From positions 1-47,802 of the IMG/VR virus record IMGVR_UViG_3300025846_000020: a DNA stretch of 47,802 nt. One strand, written 5' to 3'. Shown piece after piece: positions 13,189 to 22,427 of this stretch. The DNA is from a virus. Each line of letters starts with the position of its first letter. Position 1 is the stretch's first letter. The position numbers and the translations under genes were made by a program. The notes beneath the pieces were generated by a model. It made no database searches, was not told where the DNA came from, and worked only from the letters and a program-made list of their open reading frames with translations.

Positions 13189-15676
13189 CCTGGGCCGGCT
13201 GCGCGAGATCCTGCGTCTCGTGCGCATGGTCATTGGCCCTTACTCCGAAGAGGAGAAGGCCGACGCGAAAGCCGAGCTTGACGAGCTTGCGGCCCTGACC
13301 GGCGCGGCGCCCGCCGAGGGTGAGTCGATGGTCGAGCGTGCAGCGCGTGCGGCCATCATGAAGGCCCGCGCCGCGGGCGAGTTCCAGGGCGAGGGCCCCG
13401 AAGAGATCCGCGGCCCCGCGAAGGCCGCTGCTCCCGAGGCTCCTGTTGCACCGGAGGAGCCTGTTGCGCCTGTTGTGCAACAGGCATCCCCAGAACCCGA
13501 GCCGGCCCCTGTCAAGCCCGCGGCAGCGGTAGCGGCCAAGGGAGCGGCTGCGGCTAAAGCCAAGGCTGCCGTTGAGAAGGCGACCGGACGCAATGTCACG
13601 GTCACCATCGCCGAAGCGGCTGACCTGACGATCAAGCAAGAGGGCGCCCAGTGGGTCGTCTACTCGGCTGACGGTCGAAAGATCGGTTCGTTCGCGACCG
13701 AGGCGGAAGCCAAGGCGGCTGTCGCCAAGGCCAAGACGATGCCGGTTGCCCTCGCCAAGGCGTTGCCGAACAAGGCGCTTGTTGCCGCGATGGCCGAGAC
13801 GGGCGACTCCTGCCTGATCGAAGCGGTCGAGCCGACCGGCAAGGTCATCGACGTGCTGGTTATTCGGGCGGGCACGTCGGCCAATGGCAAGCGGTATCGC
13901 CCAGCCGTCCTTCGCGAGGCGGTCGAGCAGGGCAAGTTTGAGGGCGCCCGGTCGTTTGCCAGCGAAGGCGTCGACCACTACGGCGCCCGGGGCGTCAAAG
14001 CCCTGGTCGGATGGTGGGACAACGCTCGGTACTCCGATCGCGTCCAGCTCCCCAACGGGAAGCTGGCCGAAGGCGTGTCGGCGTACTACCACCCGACGGA
14101 CCGGAACCTGCGCGAGACCCTGGTCGAGGCGATCCACGGCGGACGTCACGACCTCATCGGTTTCAGCATCTTCGGTGACGGTCCGCTCACCGCAGTCCGC
14201 GACGGCAAGCGGACAATCCAAGACGTTGGGGCGATCAATGTAATCGACTCGATCGACCCCGTTATGCACCCAGCGGCCGGAGGCCAGGCTCTCCGGCTTG
14301 TCGCATCTATGGAGACTCCAGTGGGAGACGAGAACAAGACGCCGGAGTCCCCGGACGTCGATAAGCTGGTTGAGGCCGCTGTCGCTTCTGCGATGGCTCC
14401 GATCCAGACTGAGCGGCTGGTTGAGGCCACGCTCGCACAGTATCCGGACCTTGCCGTCGCGGCGAAGGCTCGGGTACGCAAGCTGGCCGAGGGCCAGGCC
14501 CTGACCCCCGAGAGCGCGAAGGCGCTTGTCGAGGCTGAGGCCGAGTACGTCGCTGGCTTCGCACCTGCGAAGATCACCGGCGCCGGATCCTCTGTTATCA
14601 CCCCCGGCCAGAGCCAGCGCGAGAAGCTGGTCGAGTCCATTTCGGACGTCCTGGATGGCAAGACCAGCTCGATCAAGAAGGTCTACATCGACCTGACGGG
14701 CGACGAGGGAATGACCGGGAAGACGCAGACCTCCGGCCGGCTCTCGGAGAGCCGACTCGCCGAGGCTGGCGAGATCCTTAGCACCACGTTCCCGAAGCTG
14801 ACCCAGGAAGCGATGCACAAGCGGCTGATCGCTGAGTACAACCTCCCCGGGCTGGACAACTGGAAGAAGATTTGTTCGGGCATCACGTCCGCCAACGACT
14901 TCCGGACCCAGAAGTTCGTCCTTCAGGGCGGGTACGGCAACCTGCCGACCGTTCTTGAGGCTGCGCCCTACGTGGACCAGGCCGCGCCGGCTGAGGATGA
15001 CGTCACGTTCCCTGCCCTGCACAAAGTGGGTGGCACCGAAGCGTTGACCCTTGAAGCGATCGCCAACGATGACGTGCGCGTGTTCCGACGCATCCCCGTC
15101 TCGCTGGCCCGCGCCGCCAAGCGCACCCTGAACCGGGGCGTGTGGTCGGTCCTCACGTCTAACCCCAACTTCCCGGACACCGCGGGTACCGCGCTGTTCC
15201 TTGCTGGCAAGAACAACCTCGGCTCGGCTGCGATGGACGCAACGTCAATCGCCGCCGGCCGTCTCGCCATGCAGCGGCAGACCCAGCTCACCTCGGGCGA
15301 GCGCCTCGGCATCATGCCGAAGTACCTCGTCATCCCGGCGGACCTGGAGCAGGCCGAGTATGTGCTTTTGAACACGCAACGCGTGGTCGGGAGCGATTAC
15401 AACGACGTGTCGTTCGTCGCCCAGATGGGCCTTGAGCCCATCGTGGTCGACTTCTGGACCGACGCCAATAACTGGTACCTCGTTGCCGATCCGAAGCAGA
15501 TCGACACGCTGGAAGTCGCGTTTTTCCAGGGCCGCCAGGAGCCCGAGCTGTTCGTGCAGGACGAGCCGACCAACGGCGCGAACTTCACGAACGATGTCCT
15601 GACCTACAAGATCAGGCACATCTGGGCAGTCGGCATTGTCGACTACCGCGGGTTCTACGGCGCAATCGTCGCATAA
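13079..15676 (+). CDS. prohead protease and major capsid protein in one reading frame
   Basis: From the TTG at 13079 (GGAG 7 bases before) the protein is 865 residues. Order: a helical N-terminus; an Ala/Pro/Glu linker at about 112-165; a small DUF2188-like segment near 190-218; a maturation-protease-like domain at about 255-410 with candidate His300 (GVDHYG) and Ser363 (LIGFSIFG); a helical scaffold-like stretch at 425-530; and the capsid protein at about 545-865, with KFVLQGGYG and a typical C-terminal half. In most phages the protease and capsid genes are separate. Self-cleavage is the obvious maturation route. The start is uncertain. Confidence 0.82.
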   Translation: MKELIEALLRAEATTLVKARLVESNLIEAGQKHAKVDLGRLREILRLVRMVIGPYSEEEKADAKAELDELAALTGAAPAEGESMVERAARAAIMKARAAGEFQGEGPEEIRGPAKAAAPEAPVAPEEPVAPVVQQASPEPEPAPVKPAAAVAAKGAAAAKAKAAVEKATGRNVTVTIAEAADLTIKQEGAQWVVYSADGRKIGSFATEAEAKAAVAKAKTMPVALAKALPNKALVAAMAETGDSCLIEAVEPTGKVIDVLVIRAGTSANGKRYRPAVLREAVEQGKFEGARSFASEGVDHYGARGVKALVGWWDNARYSDRVQLPNGKLAEGVSAYYHPTDRNLRETLVEAIHGGRHDLIGFSIFGDGPLTAVRDGKRTIQDVGAINVIDSIDPVMHPAAGGQALRLVASMETPVGDENKTPESPDVDKLVEAAVASAMAPIQTERLVEATLAQYPDLAVAAKARVRKLAEGQALTPESAKALVEAEAEYVAGFAPAKITGAGSSVITPGQSQREKLVESISDVLDGKTSSIKKVYIDLTGDEGMTGKTQTSGRLSESRLAEAGEILSTTFPKLTQEAMHKRLIAEYNLPGLDNWKKICSGITSANDFRTQKFVLQGGYGNLPTVLEAAPYVDQAAPAEDDVTFPALHKVGGTEALTLEAIANDDVRVFRRIPVSLARAAKRTLNRGVWSVLTSNPNFPDTAGTALFLAGKNNLGSAAMDATSIAAGRLAMQRQTQLTSGERLGIMPKYLVIPADLEQAEYVLLNTQRVVGSDYNDVSFVAQMGLEPIVVDFWTDANNWYLVADPKQIDTLEVAFFQGRQEPELFVQDEPTNGANFTNDVLTYKIRHIWAVGIVDYRGFYGAIVA

Positions 15677-15683
15677 CCCTGAC

Positions 15684-15718
15684 AACCGGGGCCCTGCTCT
15701 TTTGGGCGGGCCCCGGTT
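15684..15718 (+). terminator. terminator-like hairpin after the capsid gene
   Basis: AACCGGGGCCC (15684-15694) pairs perfectly with GGGCCCCGGTT (15708-15718) around a 13-base loop. A pyrimidine-rich tract follows. It may partly stop transcription so that capsid is made in excess over downstream proteins. Confidence 0.75.
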
Positions 15719-15775
15719 CACTCTCTCCCCTTCCAACCGCCGGCCTGGCTGCGCGGTTCCGAGATTTGATAAAAC

Positions 15776-16204
15776 ATGGCTGCCGGCCCCTGGGTCTTCG
15801 TCAATGGTGCACGATCCGACATCCTAGATGCCGGACAGCACATCGATTCCGACTCGTACAAGATGTCGCTCCACACGAGCGCATCGAACCTTACCGTGGC
15901 ATCCACGACGTTCGCCGGTGTGACCAACGAGGTCGGCGTCACCAACACCGGCTACACCGCCGGTGGCACCGCGGTCGCGATGACCAAGAGCGGCACGACG
16001 ACGGTCACCGCCGTCATGACCACCGCCCCTGTCTGGACGGCTGGTACAGCCAACCTCACCGCCAAGTGGGCCGCGATCTACAAGGTCGCCGGTAACGTCG
16101 TCGCGTTTGCCCTGCTCGACTCGGGCGGCGCGGACGTGACTGCTACCTCCGGGAACACTCTGACCGTTGGCAGCAACGGCGGAACGGTGTTTACCCTAGC
16201 TTAG
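15776..16204 (+). CDS. structural protein after capsid (decoration/head fibre type)
   Basis: This 142-residue, Thr/Val/Ala-rich beta protein has the pattern SDSYKMSLHTSASNL, then TNTGYTAGGTAVAM and a closing GNTLTVGSNGGTVFTLA. I know this pattern from small phage structural proteins encoded near the capsid gene. It probably decorates the head or forms a fibre. There is no good ribosome site before the ATG, only GATAAAAC. The position after capsid supports a virion role. Confidence 0.62.
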   Translation: MAAGPWVFVNGARSDILDAGQHIDSDSYKMSLHTSASNLTVASTTFAGVTNEVGVTNTGYTAGGTAVAMTKSGTTTVTAVMTTAPVWTAGTANLTAKWAAIYKVAGNVVAFALLDSGGADVTATSGNTLTVGSNGGTVFTLA

Positions 16205-16217
16205 AGGGGCGTAACCG

Positions 16218-17036
16218 ATGCCTGATACCAAGATCTCCGCCCTGACCGTCGCCTCGTCCCTCGCCGGAACGGAGGAGGTTGGTATCAACGATGGCACCGC
16301 CACGTCCAAGAGGTTGACGATCGCGGCGATCAAGGCGTATTCGATCCCGACCCACGCCGCGACGACCGGTCAGACGGCCGACGACCACCATGCCCAGGCT
16401 CACCATGCCGCGCATGAGCCTTCCGGCGCCGATGCGATGGCTGTCGATGCCGACGCCGGGACAGGCTCGCTCCGAACCCTCGGGACCGGCGCGACGCAGG
16501 CGATGCCGGGTAATGCTGGTGCTCCGACGCTCGGGCTGCCGCGCGTTACCCAGTTGGCCTCGCAGCACTCCAACTCGAGCACAACGCCAACCAAGGTTAC
16601 GGGTCTCGACGAGACGGTGGAGTCTGGGACCTACACCTTCACCTACACCCTGATCGTGCGGGCGGCTACGGCTGGCGTGGCGCCGCAGTTCAACTTCAAC
16701 TTTACCGGCGACGCCACGAGGGCCCTCTGGTGGTTCCAATACGCCGACCTGTCGTCAACACTGTTGGCGGCAATCGGGACGGCCGCATCCAACGTCACCA
16801 CGCCAACGCTCGGGTTCGGTATGGCCCAGGCGGAGAACGTCGCGGCGACGAGCGGTGCCGCGACCATGGGGACAACGGGCGGATTGCAGGCCACCGCCAC
16901 AGACACGATGGTGAAGATCACGGGCATCTTGGTGGTGATGGACCCCGGCAACTTGGAACTCTGGCACAGCTCCGAGACGGCGACCGCGACGACCGTTGAG
17001 GTTGGTTCGTCCCTCATTGTCGTGCGGACGGCATAG
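16218..17036 (+). CDS. fibre-like structural protein with KISALT motif
   Basis: This 272-residue protein begins PDTKISALTVASSLAGTEEV, the well-known N-terminal motif of many phage fibre and structural proteins. A His-rich DDHHAQAHHAAHEPSGADAM segment follows, resembling trimeric fibre shafts, and then a C-terminal beta domain of about 150 residues. GAGGGG precedes the ATG. It is probably a trimeric head or tail fibre. Confidence 0.68.
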   Translation: MPDTKISALTVASSLAGTEEVGINDGTATSKRLTIAAIKAYSIPTHAATTGQTADDHHAQAHHAAHEPSGADAMAVDADAGTGSLRTLGTGATQAMPGNAGAPTLGLPRVTQLASQHSNSSTTPTKVTGLDETVESGTYTFTYTLIVRAATAGVAPQFNFNFTGDATRALWWFQYADLSSTLLAAIGTAASNVTTPTLGFGMAQAENVAATSGAATMGTTGGLQATATDTMVKITGILVVMDPGNLELWHSSETATATTVEVGSSLIVVRTA

Positions 17037-17045
17037 GAGATCTTA

Positions 17046-17414
17046 ATGGCCCATCCCGTCACCCACTCGCTCGCGAGCGTCACCGATCCGGTTCAACAGA
17101 ACCGGATCAAGGTGGCGGCCTTCGTTGCGTTGCCCAACGTGGTCAACGTGGTGACGGTCGGCGCCTACACGGTGACGCTCGTGGCGCGGCCGGTGGCGGC
17201 AGTCAACGGGTGCCTCCAGTTCAACGTCCGCATTACGAAGTCGGGCGTGGACGTGACGCCCGCGAGCATGAACCCGGTGCAGGTGTGGAACCCGCCGATC
17301 CTGTTCTCTGATCCGGCGGGTGACGTGGTACTGGCAGACGGCAGCTGCTATCGCGAGGACCTCCACGCCGCCCTGCTCGCCGTCGCCAGCGGGCTAGTTC
17401 AGGGACTCGGCTGA
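17046..17414 (+). CDS. small beta-rich structural protein
   Basis: This 122-residue protein has AGGAGA 6 bases before the ATG. The composition is Val/Ala/Pro-rich with strands such as VVTVGAYTVTLVARPV, typical of virion beta proteins. It sits between two fibre-type genes and shares one base with the next start. Probably a virion accessory protein; the exact role is unknown. Confidence 0.55.
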   Translation: MAHPVTHSLASVTDPVQQNRIKVAAFVALPNVVNVVTVGAYTVTLVARPVAAVNGCLQFNVRITKSGVDVTPASMNPVQVWNPPILFSDPAGDVVLADGSCYREDLHAALLAVASGLVQGLG

Positions 17415-19459
17415 TGGCGACGCTGATCGTCTACGACGCCTCCGGCGATGGATCGGTCAAGAGCACCGACGGGACCTACCTGACCGCCCGTTCCGGCGGC
17501 TCGATGGCGGTCCTCCAGTTCACCAACACGCAGATCGGGCAGGAAACGGGCTACATCTGCCTGGAGAATTTCTTCCAGTTCGACACGTCATCACTAGGCA
17601 GTTCCGCAACCATCAGCGAAGCGGTCTTCTCCTTGTACGGAAACTCTGCCCTTGTAGGACCGAGTTTCAGCATCGAGGCACGTCTCAAGCCGTGGACCAC
17701 TGCGCTCGGTGCAGGCGCTTGGGTGGCGGGGGCGAGTCTTAGCGATCTCACGCTTCTGGCGACCTTCACCGCATCGGGTTGGTCCACGTCGGGCTACAAC
17801 GACTTTACCGATGTAGCGTTCCCGGCCAACGTCAACAAGACCGGGCTGACCTGCGTGATGACTTCGCCGGATCAGCTCAGGTTGGGCAACGCTCCGTCCT
17901 CGATGTACGAGGAAGTCGTTACTTGGATGACCAAGAAGGGCGCGGGATACCAGCCCAAGCTCACCGTCACCTACACCTCGGTTGTGCCCACCGCGGCCGC
18001 CCTAGCCCTGACGGGAGCTACGCCTGCCGTCGCCGTGGCCTTGGCCGTCGTATCCCTGCCGACCGCTGCCTCGCTCACCGCATCGGGCGCGGTCCCGAAC
18101 GTCGTCGCCCTCGGTGACCGTAACGCCTACCTCCTCGAAAGCGGGGCGGGCTCCGGGTATTTGCTGGAGGACGGTTCGGGTGTACTGGCGCTGGAGGGCG
18201 GCGCTGCCTCGGTTGTTCCCACCGCGGCCGCCCTAGCCCTGACGGGAGCTACGCCTGCCGTCGCCGTGGCCTTGGCCGTCGTATCTCTCCCGACGGCTGC
18301 GAGCCTGATGGCGACGGGGGCGGTGCCCACCGTTACGGCGATCGGGACGTCTCACCCGATCCCGACGGCAGCCTCACTCGTCGCCACGGGCGCGGTTCCG
18401 GCGGTCGTGGCGATTGGGACGGCCCTGGCGCTGCCCACCGCTGCCGCGATGACGCTGGCGGGCGGCACGCCTGCCGTTGCTGCACCGCGCGTGGCGCTGC
18501 CGACCTCCGGTGCCCTGACGATGACGGGGGCGACTCCGGGCATCGGCTGGACGATCAACGTGCAGCCGTCCGCGGCATCGCTGGCGATCACCGGCAGCAT
18601 CCCGGTCGTCAACGCGGGCGCGGGCCTCACGGTCCAGCCGAGTGCCGCATCGATGACGATGGCAGGCGGTACGCCGACCGTCTCCCTCCCGGTCGCCATC
18701 CTCCCGTCCGGCGCGTCCGTCTCGCTCTCTGGCGCCACTCCGGCGGTGGCAGCGCCGCGCGTTAGCCTGCCGGGGTCGGTCGGCCTCACGATCTCGCCGG
18801 CGACCCCCGCCGTCGCGGCGGCCCAGCGGTACGCGCCTACTGCCGCCGCGCTGGCGGTCACAGGCGCCACGCCGGCAGTCATCACGGGCGGCAACGTCAC
18901 ATTCCTGCCCACGCCCGCCACGCTAGCCCTGGCGGGCGCCACGCCGGCGGTTGTGCGCCCGGTCGCGGTCTCTCCGGGCGCGGCGTCGCTCGCCCTGACG
19001 GCGGCCACGCCGAGCGTCACCCGGACGGCCAACGTCCGGCTCGAGCCGGCTCCCGCATCGATCAGCATGGCGGGCGCCACCCCGGCCATCTTCACTCCGG
19101 TCCTTGCCAACCCGACGGCGGCGGCGCTCGCCCTCGCCTTCGGGACGCCGAACGTGGCGGCCACCGCTAACGTCACCGCGATCCCTACCGCTGCATCGCT
19201 CGCCATGACGGCGTTCGCGCCCAACGTCATCGCGACCGATCGCAAGCTGGTCACCCCGTCGCCGGCGGCCCTGTGGCTCGCCGGGTTCGTGCCGACCGTA
19301 GAGGTGCTTGCAATCCTCGACCTCATCGCCCGTACCCGTGGCTATACGGGTTCGCGCGACGAAGGCACTACCTCCGCCCGAACCCGTGGCGATACCGCCA
19401 CCCGGAGCGGCGGCTCGACTTCCACCCGTACCCGCGGCGACACTCTCCCGCGCGGCTAG
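17414..19459 (+). CDS. 681-residue repeat protein, probable virion fibre/adhesin
   Basis: The N-terminus (about 1-190) resembles a DNRLRE-type beta domain that often precedes cell-surface repeats. Then come about 20 imperfect repeats of 19-27 residues of the form PTAASLALTGATPAVV, with an inserted YLLEDGSGVLALEGG segment in the middle. The C-terminus is a short Arg/Thr/Gly repeat tail (TRGDTATRSGGSTSTRTRGD). It is probably an elongated beta fibre on the head or tail that touches the host surface. Two nearly identical 68-base DNA copies lie inside. Confidence 0.62.
   Translation: MATLIVYDASGDGSVKSTDGTYLTARSGGSMAVLQFTNTQIGQETGYICLENFFQFDTSSLGSSATISEAVFSLYGNSALVGPSFSIEARLKPWTTALGAGAWVAGASLSDLTLLATFTASGWSTSGYNDFTDVAFPANVNKTGLTCVMTSPDQLRLGNAPSSMYEEVVTWMTKKGAGYQPKLTVTYTSVVPTAAALALTGATPAVAVALAVVSLPTAASLTASGAVPNVVALGDRNAYLLESGAGSGYLLEDGSGVLALEGGAASVVPTAAALALTGATPAVAVALAVVSLPTAASLMATGAVPTVTAIGTSHPIPTAASLVATGAVPAVVAIGTALALPTAAAMTLAGGTPAVAAPRVALPTSGALTMTGATPGIGWTINVQPSAASLAITGSIPVVNAGAGLTVQPSAASMTMAGGTPTVSLPVAILPSGASVSLSGATPAVAAPRVSLPGSVGLTISPATPAVAAAQRYAPTAAALAVTGATPAVITGGNVTFLPTPATLALAGATPAVVRPVAVSPGAASLALTAATPSVTRTANVRLEPAPASISMAGATPAIFTPVLANPTAAALALAFGTPNVAATANVTAIPTAASLAMTAFAPNVIATDRKLVTPSPAALWLAGFVPTVEVLAILDLIARTRGYTGSRDEGTTSARTRGDTATRSGGSTSTRTRGDTLPRG
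17987..18285 (+). repeat. 68-base exact direct repeat (17987-18054 and 18218-18285)
   Basis: Both copies begin CCCACCGCGGCCGCCCTAGC and are identical for 68 bases, offset by 231 bases (77 codons). They encode the same repeat unit on both sides of the YLLEDGSG insertion, showing recent duplication and a possible site of length change. Confidence 0.8.
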
Positions 19460-19468
19460 GAGCACTTC

Positions 19469-20182
19469 ATGGGGACATACGCCCTTGCTGACGCGCTGAC
19501 CCGCGTCTACCGGACGCTGCGCGACCTCGGCACCACGGCCGATGCCCAACTCTTGACGAACACGGAGATGGCCGACTACATCGAAGAGGCGACGGCTCGC
19601 TACAGCTCCGACCGCCCGGCCGAGCTTGTCGAGGACGTGGTTTCCGATGGGACGCGCTACCTCGCCGTGCCGACCCTGTTCGAGGATGGATACTCGGTCA
19701 TCCGTTCGATCGAGTACCCGATTGGCTACGAACTGTCGAGCTACCTAGACCCCCGCGACGTCGACCTCTACCGGACGCCGGTCGGCGCCGGGCCAGCCGC
19801 GCTGAACCTGCGCCTGGGATGGGGAATGGTCGAGAACCTCGAGACTGTCCGGATCACGTTCACCGGGCGCCGTGTGTTCGGCGCCATGGCGGCCGATACG
19901 ACGGTCCTGGATCGCGACTTCGCAGCGGTCTGTAACCTGGCGGTCAGTGCCTGTTGCGATGCGATCGCCCAGAAGTACGCCCGGGCCCATGAGCCGGTCC
20001 TCAATGCCGACTCGGTCGCCTTCCGCGACAAGGTTCTCCAGTGGGAGAGCCGCGCCAAGCGCTATGAAGCTCGCTACCACGACGCGATCGGCCCGAGGAT
20101 CGCGTCCGGGGTCGTCAACTGGGACAGCAACGCATCGTGGCGCAACGGCGAGTGGATGACCCACCCGCGGTATCGCCGGTGA
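19469..20182 (+). CDS. head-tail connector/adaptor-like protein
   Basis: This 237-residue protein comes first in the connector-to-tail series. GGAG lies upstream of the ATG. The N-terminal helix LADALTRVYRTLRDLG and the later EEATARYSSDRPAELVEDVV plus the helical C-terminus fit head-completion adaptors that sit under the portal. The assignment rests largely on gene order. Stop overlaps the next GTG. Confidence 0.55.
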   Translation: MGTYALADALTRVYRTLRDLGTTADAQLLTNTEMADYIEEATARYSSDRPAELVEDVVSDGTRYLAVPTLFEDGYSVIRSIEYPIGYELSSYLDPRDVDLYRTPVGAGPAALNLRLGWGMVENLETVRITFTGRRVFGAMAADTTVLDRDFAAVCNLAVSACCDAIAQKYARAHEPVLNADSVAFRDKVLQWESRAKRYEARYHDAIGPRIASGVVNWDSNASWRNGEWMTHPRYRR

Positions 20183-20715
20183 ACACGTACTCGGTTACTG
20201 TGCGCTACGGGCGCCTTCCGACCGAGATGCGCGCCGCGCCGGTCGAGATGGTTCGACGGTCTCAGCGGGCGGGGGTGTCGGCGGCGCTGCCCTACGTCCA
20301 TCGCCGTTTGTCGCTCGTCACCCCTAGCGGGGCGACCGGCATCGCCCGCCAATCGGTGACGATGGAGACGAGCTTTGCGAACTCCGCTCACGGGTTCGTC
20401 GGCTACAGCGGGATGGCCTCGACCTACATCGGGTTCGTCAACGACGGGACGCGCACGCACTGGGCGCCGATCGCTCCGTTGAAGCTCTGGGCGAAGCGGG
20501 TCGTGGGCAACGAAGCCTTTGCCTACTACCTCCAGCGCAGGATCGCCGGCGTGATCCCGGGCAGGCCGGGAGGCACAAAGGCCCAGCAGTTCGTCGAGAA
20601 GCTTGTCGCACAGGAACGGAGCCGAGTTCAGCAGATGATGATTGACGCCATGCTCGCCGAGTTCCACAAGACAGGTAGCGGCGAGGCGCCGCCGCCTTCA
20701 TGGCTCGTCTTCTGA
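20179..20715 (+). CDS. HK97 gp10-like tail-completion protein
   Basis: This 178-residue protein starts with a GTG overlapping the previous stop. The central part has AALPYVHRRLSLVTPSGATG and later YIGFVNDGTRTHWAPIAPL followed by a basic helix, the pattern of HK97 gp10-like neck/tail completion proteins. It would act at the head-tail joint. Its last base overlaps the next ATG. Confidence 0.65.
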   Translation: MNTYSVTVRYGRLPTEMRAAPVEMVRRSQRAGVSAALPYVHRRLSLVTPSGATGIARQSVTMETSFANSAHGFVGYSGMASTYIGFVNDGTRTHWAPIAPLKLWAKRVVGNEAFAYYLQRRIAGVIPGRPGGTKAQQFVEKLVAQERSRVQQMMIDAMLAEFHKTGSGEAPPPSWLVF

Positions 20716-21209
20716 TGGGCACCTATGCGCTGATCGCCGAGGCGGTGAAGGCCGACCTCGAGACGGTTACGGATATTGGCGTGGTCCTCAACTCGGCCCC
20801 TCTGCCGCCTTTCATGGAGGACTGGGCCGAGTACATCGACACGCTCACTTCGGTGATCGACGGACAGCGGGCCGTCCGGGCGTGGACCGTCGGGTTTCTC
20901 GGGACCAAGGTCGTCTCAGTCCGGCGTGGGCTCGGCTCCCAGAAAGTGCTGCGCGAGGTCCGTTTCTCTATTCGGGGGTACCTCGGGCGGCATCATCCCG
21001 ACAGCGAAGCGACCTTCCGGGACCTGATCGAGACGATCGTCGCTGTTCTTGACGCCGACCTCGGCCTCCGGGGGACGGTCATCGAGCATGCGCCGGTCGA
21101 CGTCGACCTGCCCTCCAACGCCGACGCCGTCCTCCTGGGCGACGTCGTCTGTCACTACTGCGAGATCACACTTGCCGCGCGGGTCGAGATGACCCTGCCG
21201 GTGATCTAG
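20715..21209 (+). CDS. tail terminator-like protein
   Basis: From the ATG at 20715 (TGATG junction) it is 164 residues; an ATG at 20700 is also in frame. It has helix-strand alternation with GYLGRHHPDSEATFRDLIET and ends in a beta strand (EITLAARVEMTLPVI), like tail terminators that cap the tube. Its opening MGTYALIAEA resembles that of the connector at 19469. The order gp10-like, this gene, tail tube supports the call. Confidence 0.58.
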   Translation: MGTYALIAEAVKADLETVTDIGVVLNSAPLPPFMEDWAEYIDTLTSVIDGQRAVRAWTVGFLGTKVVSVRRGLGSQKVLREVRFSIRGYLGRHHPDSEATFRDLIETIVAVLDADLGLRGTVIEHAPVDVDLPSNADAVLLGDVVCHYCEITLAARVEMTLPVI

Positions 21210-21216
21210 AGGAGCC

Positions 21217-21405
21217 ATGTTCAACCTGCACTGGATCGGGGACGCCGAGCACTACGTCATCGGGTACCCCGCCAAGGATATCGAGGTCGAGGACCTTGAC
21301 GATGCGCTCCGGCTCGCCGAGACGGGGCTGTACAAGATCAAGGAGGGTAAGGTCAAGAAGGACCTTGCCCCCGTTGCCCCGGCTGACGCCGCGGCCGAGG
21401 AGTAA
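21217..21405 (+). CDS. small acidic/basic hypothetical protein
   Basis: This 62-residue protein has AGAGGAG upstream of the ATG. The sequence FNLHWIGDAEHYVIGYPAKD and a C-terminal KEGKVKKDLAPVAPADAAAE tail show no known motif. It lies directly before the tail tube gene and is probably translated with it. Confidence 0.55.
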   Translation: MFNLHWIGDAEHYVIGYPAKDIEVEDLDDALRLAETGLYKIKEGKVKKDLAPVAPADAAAEE

Positions 21406-21409
21406 ATCG

Positions 21410-22351
21410 ATGGGCAGCGCGATCCGGGTCGGCAAGGAAGCCGTCCACGGCACCCTCTGCGCGGGAGCCTTCGTGACGGCCCCCTGCGGGTTTGTCGGCA
21501 AGCTCAAGCAGGCGAACATCATTCCGTCTGAGGGCCGGATGGGCCAGGACACCCTCTACACGGTGATCCCTGGGCTCCAGTCGGAAGAGTTCAGCATCTC
21601 TGACTCGCCGATCTATCACGATACGTTCGGGATGTTCCTGAACGCCGCGATCGGAGCGGCGACCAAGACGACCGTTGATACGATCTTTGACAACGCATAC
21701 GCCTTTGCGAATGACCCGAGCTCCCTCACTGTTCAGTGGGACCAGCCCCACCGGAGTACGTCGCCGTTCCAGGTCCTCTACGGCGTCATCGACCAGTTGA
21801 AGATCACCTTTGACGTCAACGGCGACCTGACGTTCAGCGCGTCGGGCGTCGGGATGCCCGAGACGGTCATCGCTGCCCCGGCGTACTCGTTCAGCACGGC
21901 CCGGCCGTTCGCCGCCTGGGCCTGCGCGGTGACCAAGGGCGGGTCGGCTTATGCCAAGCTGCTCAAGGGCTCGATCACGATCAAGCGCAGCCGCAAGCCG
22001 TTTTTCACCCTGAACAACATCCAGACGCCATCGAAGATGACGATCGGCGATCGGACCGTCGAGTTCGAGCTGACGATCGACTTCGATGCGACGACCGAGT
22101 ACGCCCAGTGGAAGGCCGCGGCCACGGACATCCTTGTCCTCAAGTTTGAGGATGCAGGGGTCACGATCGGCACTATATCAAAGCCGGCGCTCACCCTGAC
22201 GATGAGCAAGTGCGGGTACGAAACGGCCGAGATCGACGATGGGTCGGACCTGCCGTCGCTCAAGATTTCGGGCAAGGCCCTGTACAACGCGACCGACGTC
22301 GGTCCGATGGCCGCCGTCCTGCGGTCGTCCAAGGACTACACGATCGCCTGA
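21410..22351 (+). CDS. major tail (tube) protein
   Basis: This 313-residue protein has GAGGAG 8 bases before the ATG. It is a beta-rich sequence with QLKITFDVNGDLTFSASGVG and KMTIGDRTVEFELTIDFDAT, typical of major tail proteins of the larger two-domain kind. It lies just before the tail chaperones and tape measure, the standard place. Many copies stack to form the tube. A strong hairpin follows, as often seen after highly expressed virion genes. Confidence 0.78.
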   Translation: MGSAIRVGKEAVHGTLCAGAFVTAPCGFVGKLKQANIIPSEGRMGQDTLYTVIPGLQSEEFSISDSPIYHDTFGMFLNAAIGAATKTTVDTIFDNAYAFANDPSSLTVQWDQPHRSTSPFQVLYGVIDQLKITFDVNGDLTFSASGVGMPETVIAAPAYSFSTARPFAAWACAVTKGGSAYAKLLKGSITIKRSRKPFFTLNNIQTPSKMTIGDRTVEFELTIDFDATTEYAQWKAAATDILVLKFEDAGVTIGTISKPALTLTMSKCGYETAEIDDGSDLPSLKISGKALYNATDVGPMAAVLRSSKDYTIA

Positions 22352-22358
22352 GCGGCTC

Positions 22359-22392
22359 GTGGGGCGGTGCGCCGCAAGGGCCACCGCCCCAC
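22359..22392 (+). terminator. strong hairpin after the tail tube gene
   Basis: GTGGGGCGGTG (22359-22369) pairs perfectly with CACCGCCCCAC (22382-22392), an 11-bp stem with a 12-base loop. No clear T run follows. It may attenuate transcription or protect the upstream mRNA end. Confidence 0.65.
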
Positions 22393-22427
22393 CTTGCCAT
22401 CCAAGCCCCACAGAGAGGTATCCCCCC

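Noticed and set aside
13124-15022. 632-codon open frame on the minus strand
   Set aside because: It lies wholly opposite the capsid polyprotein and arises from GC-rich codon bias; it has no start signal or recognisable domain.
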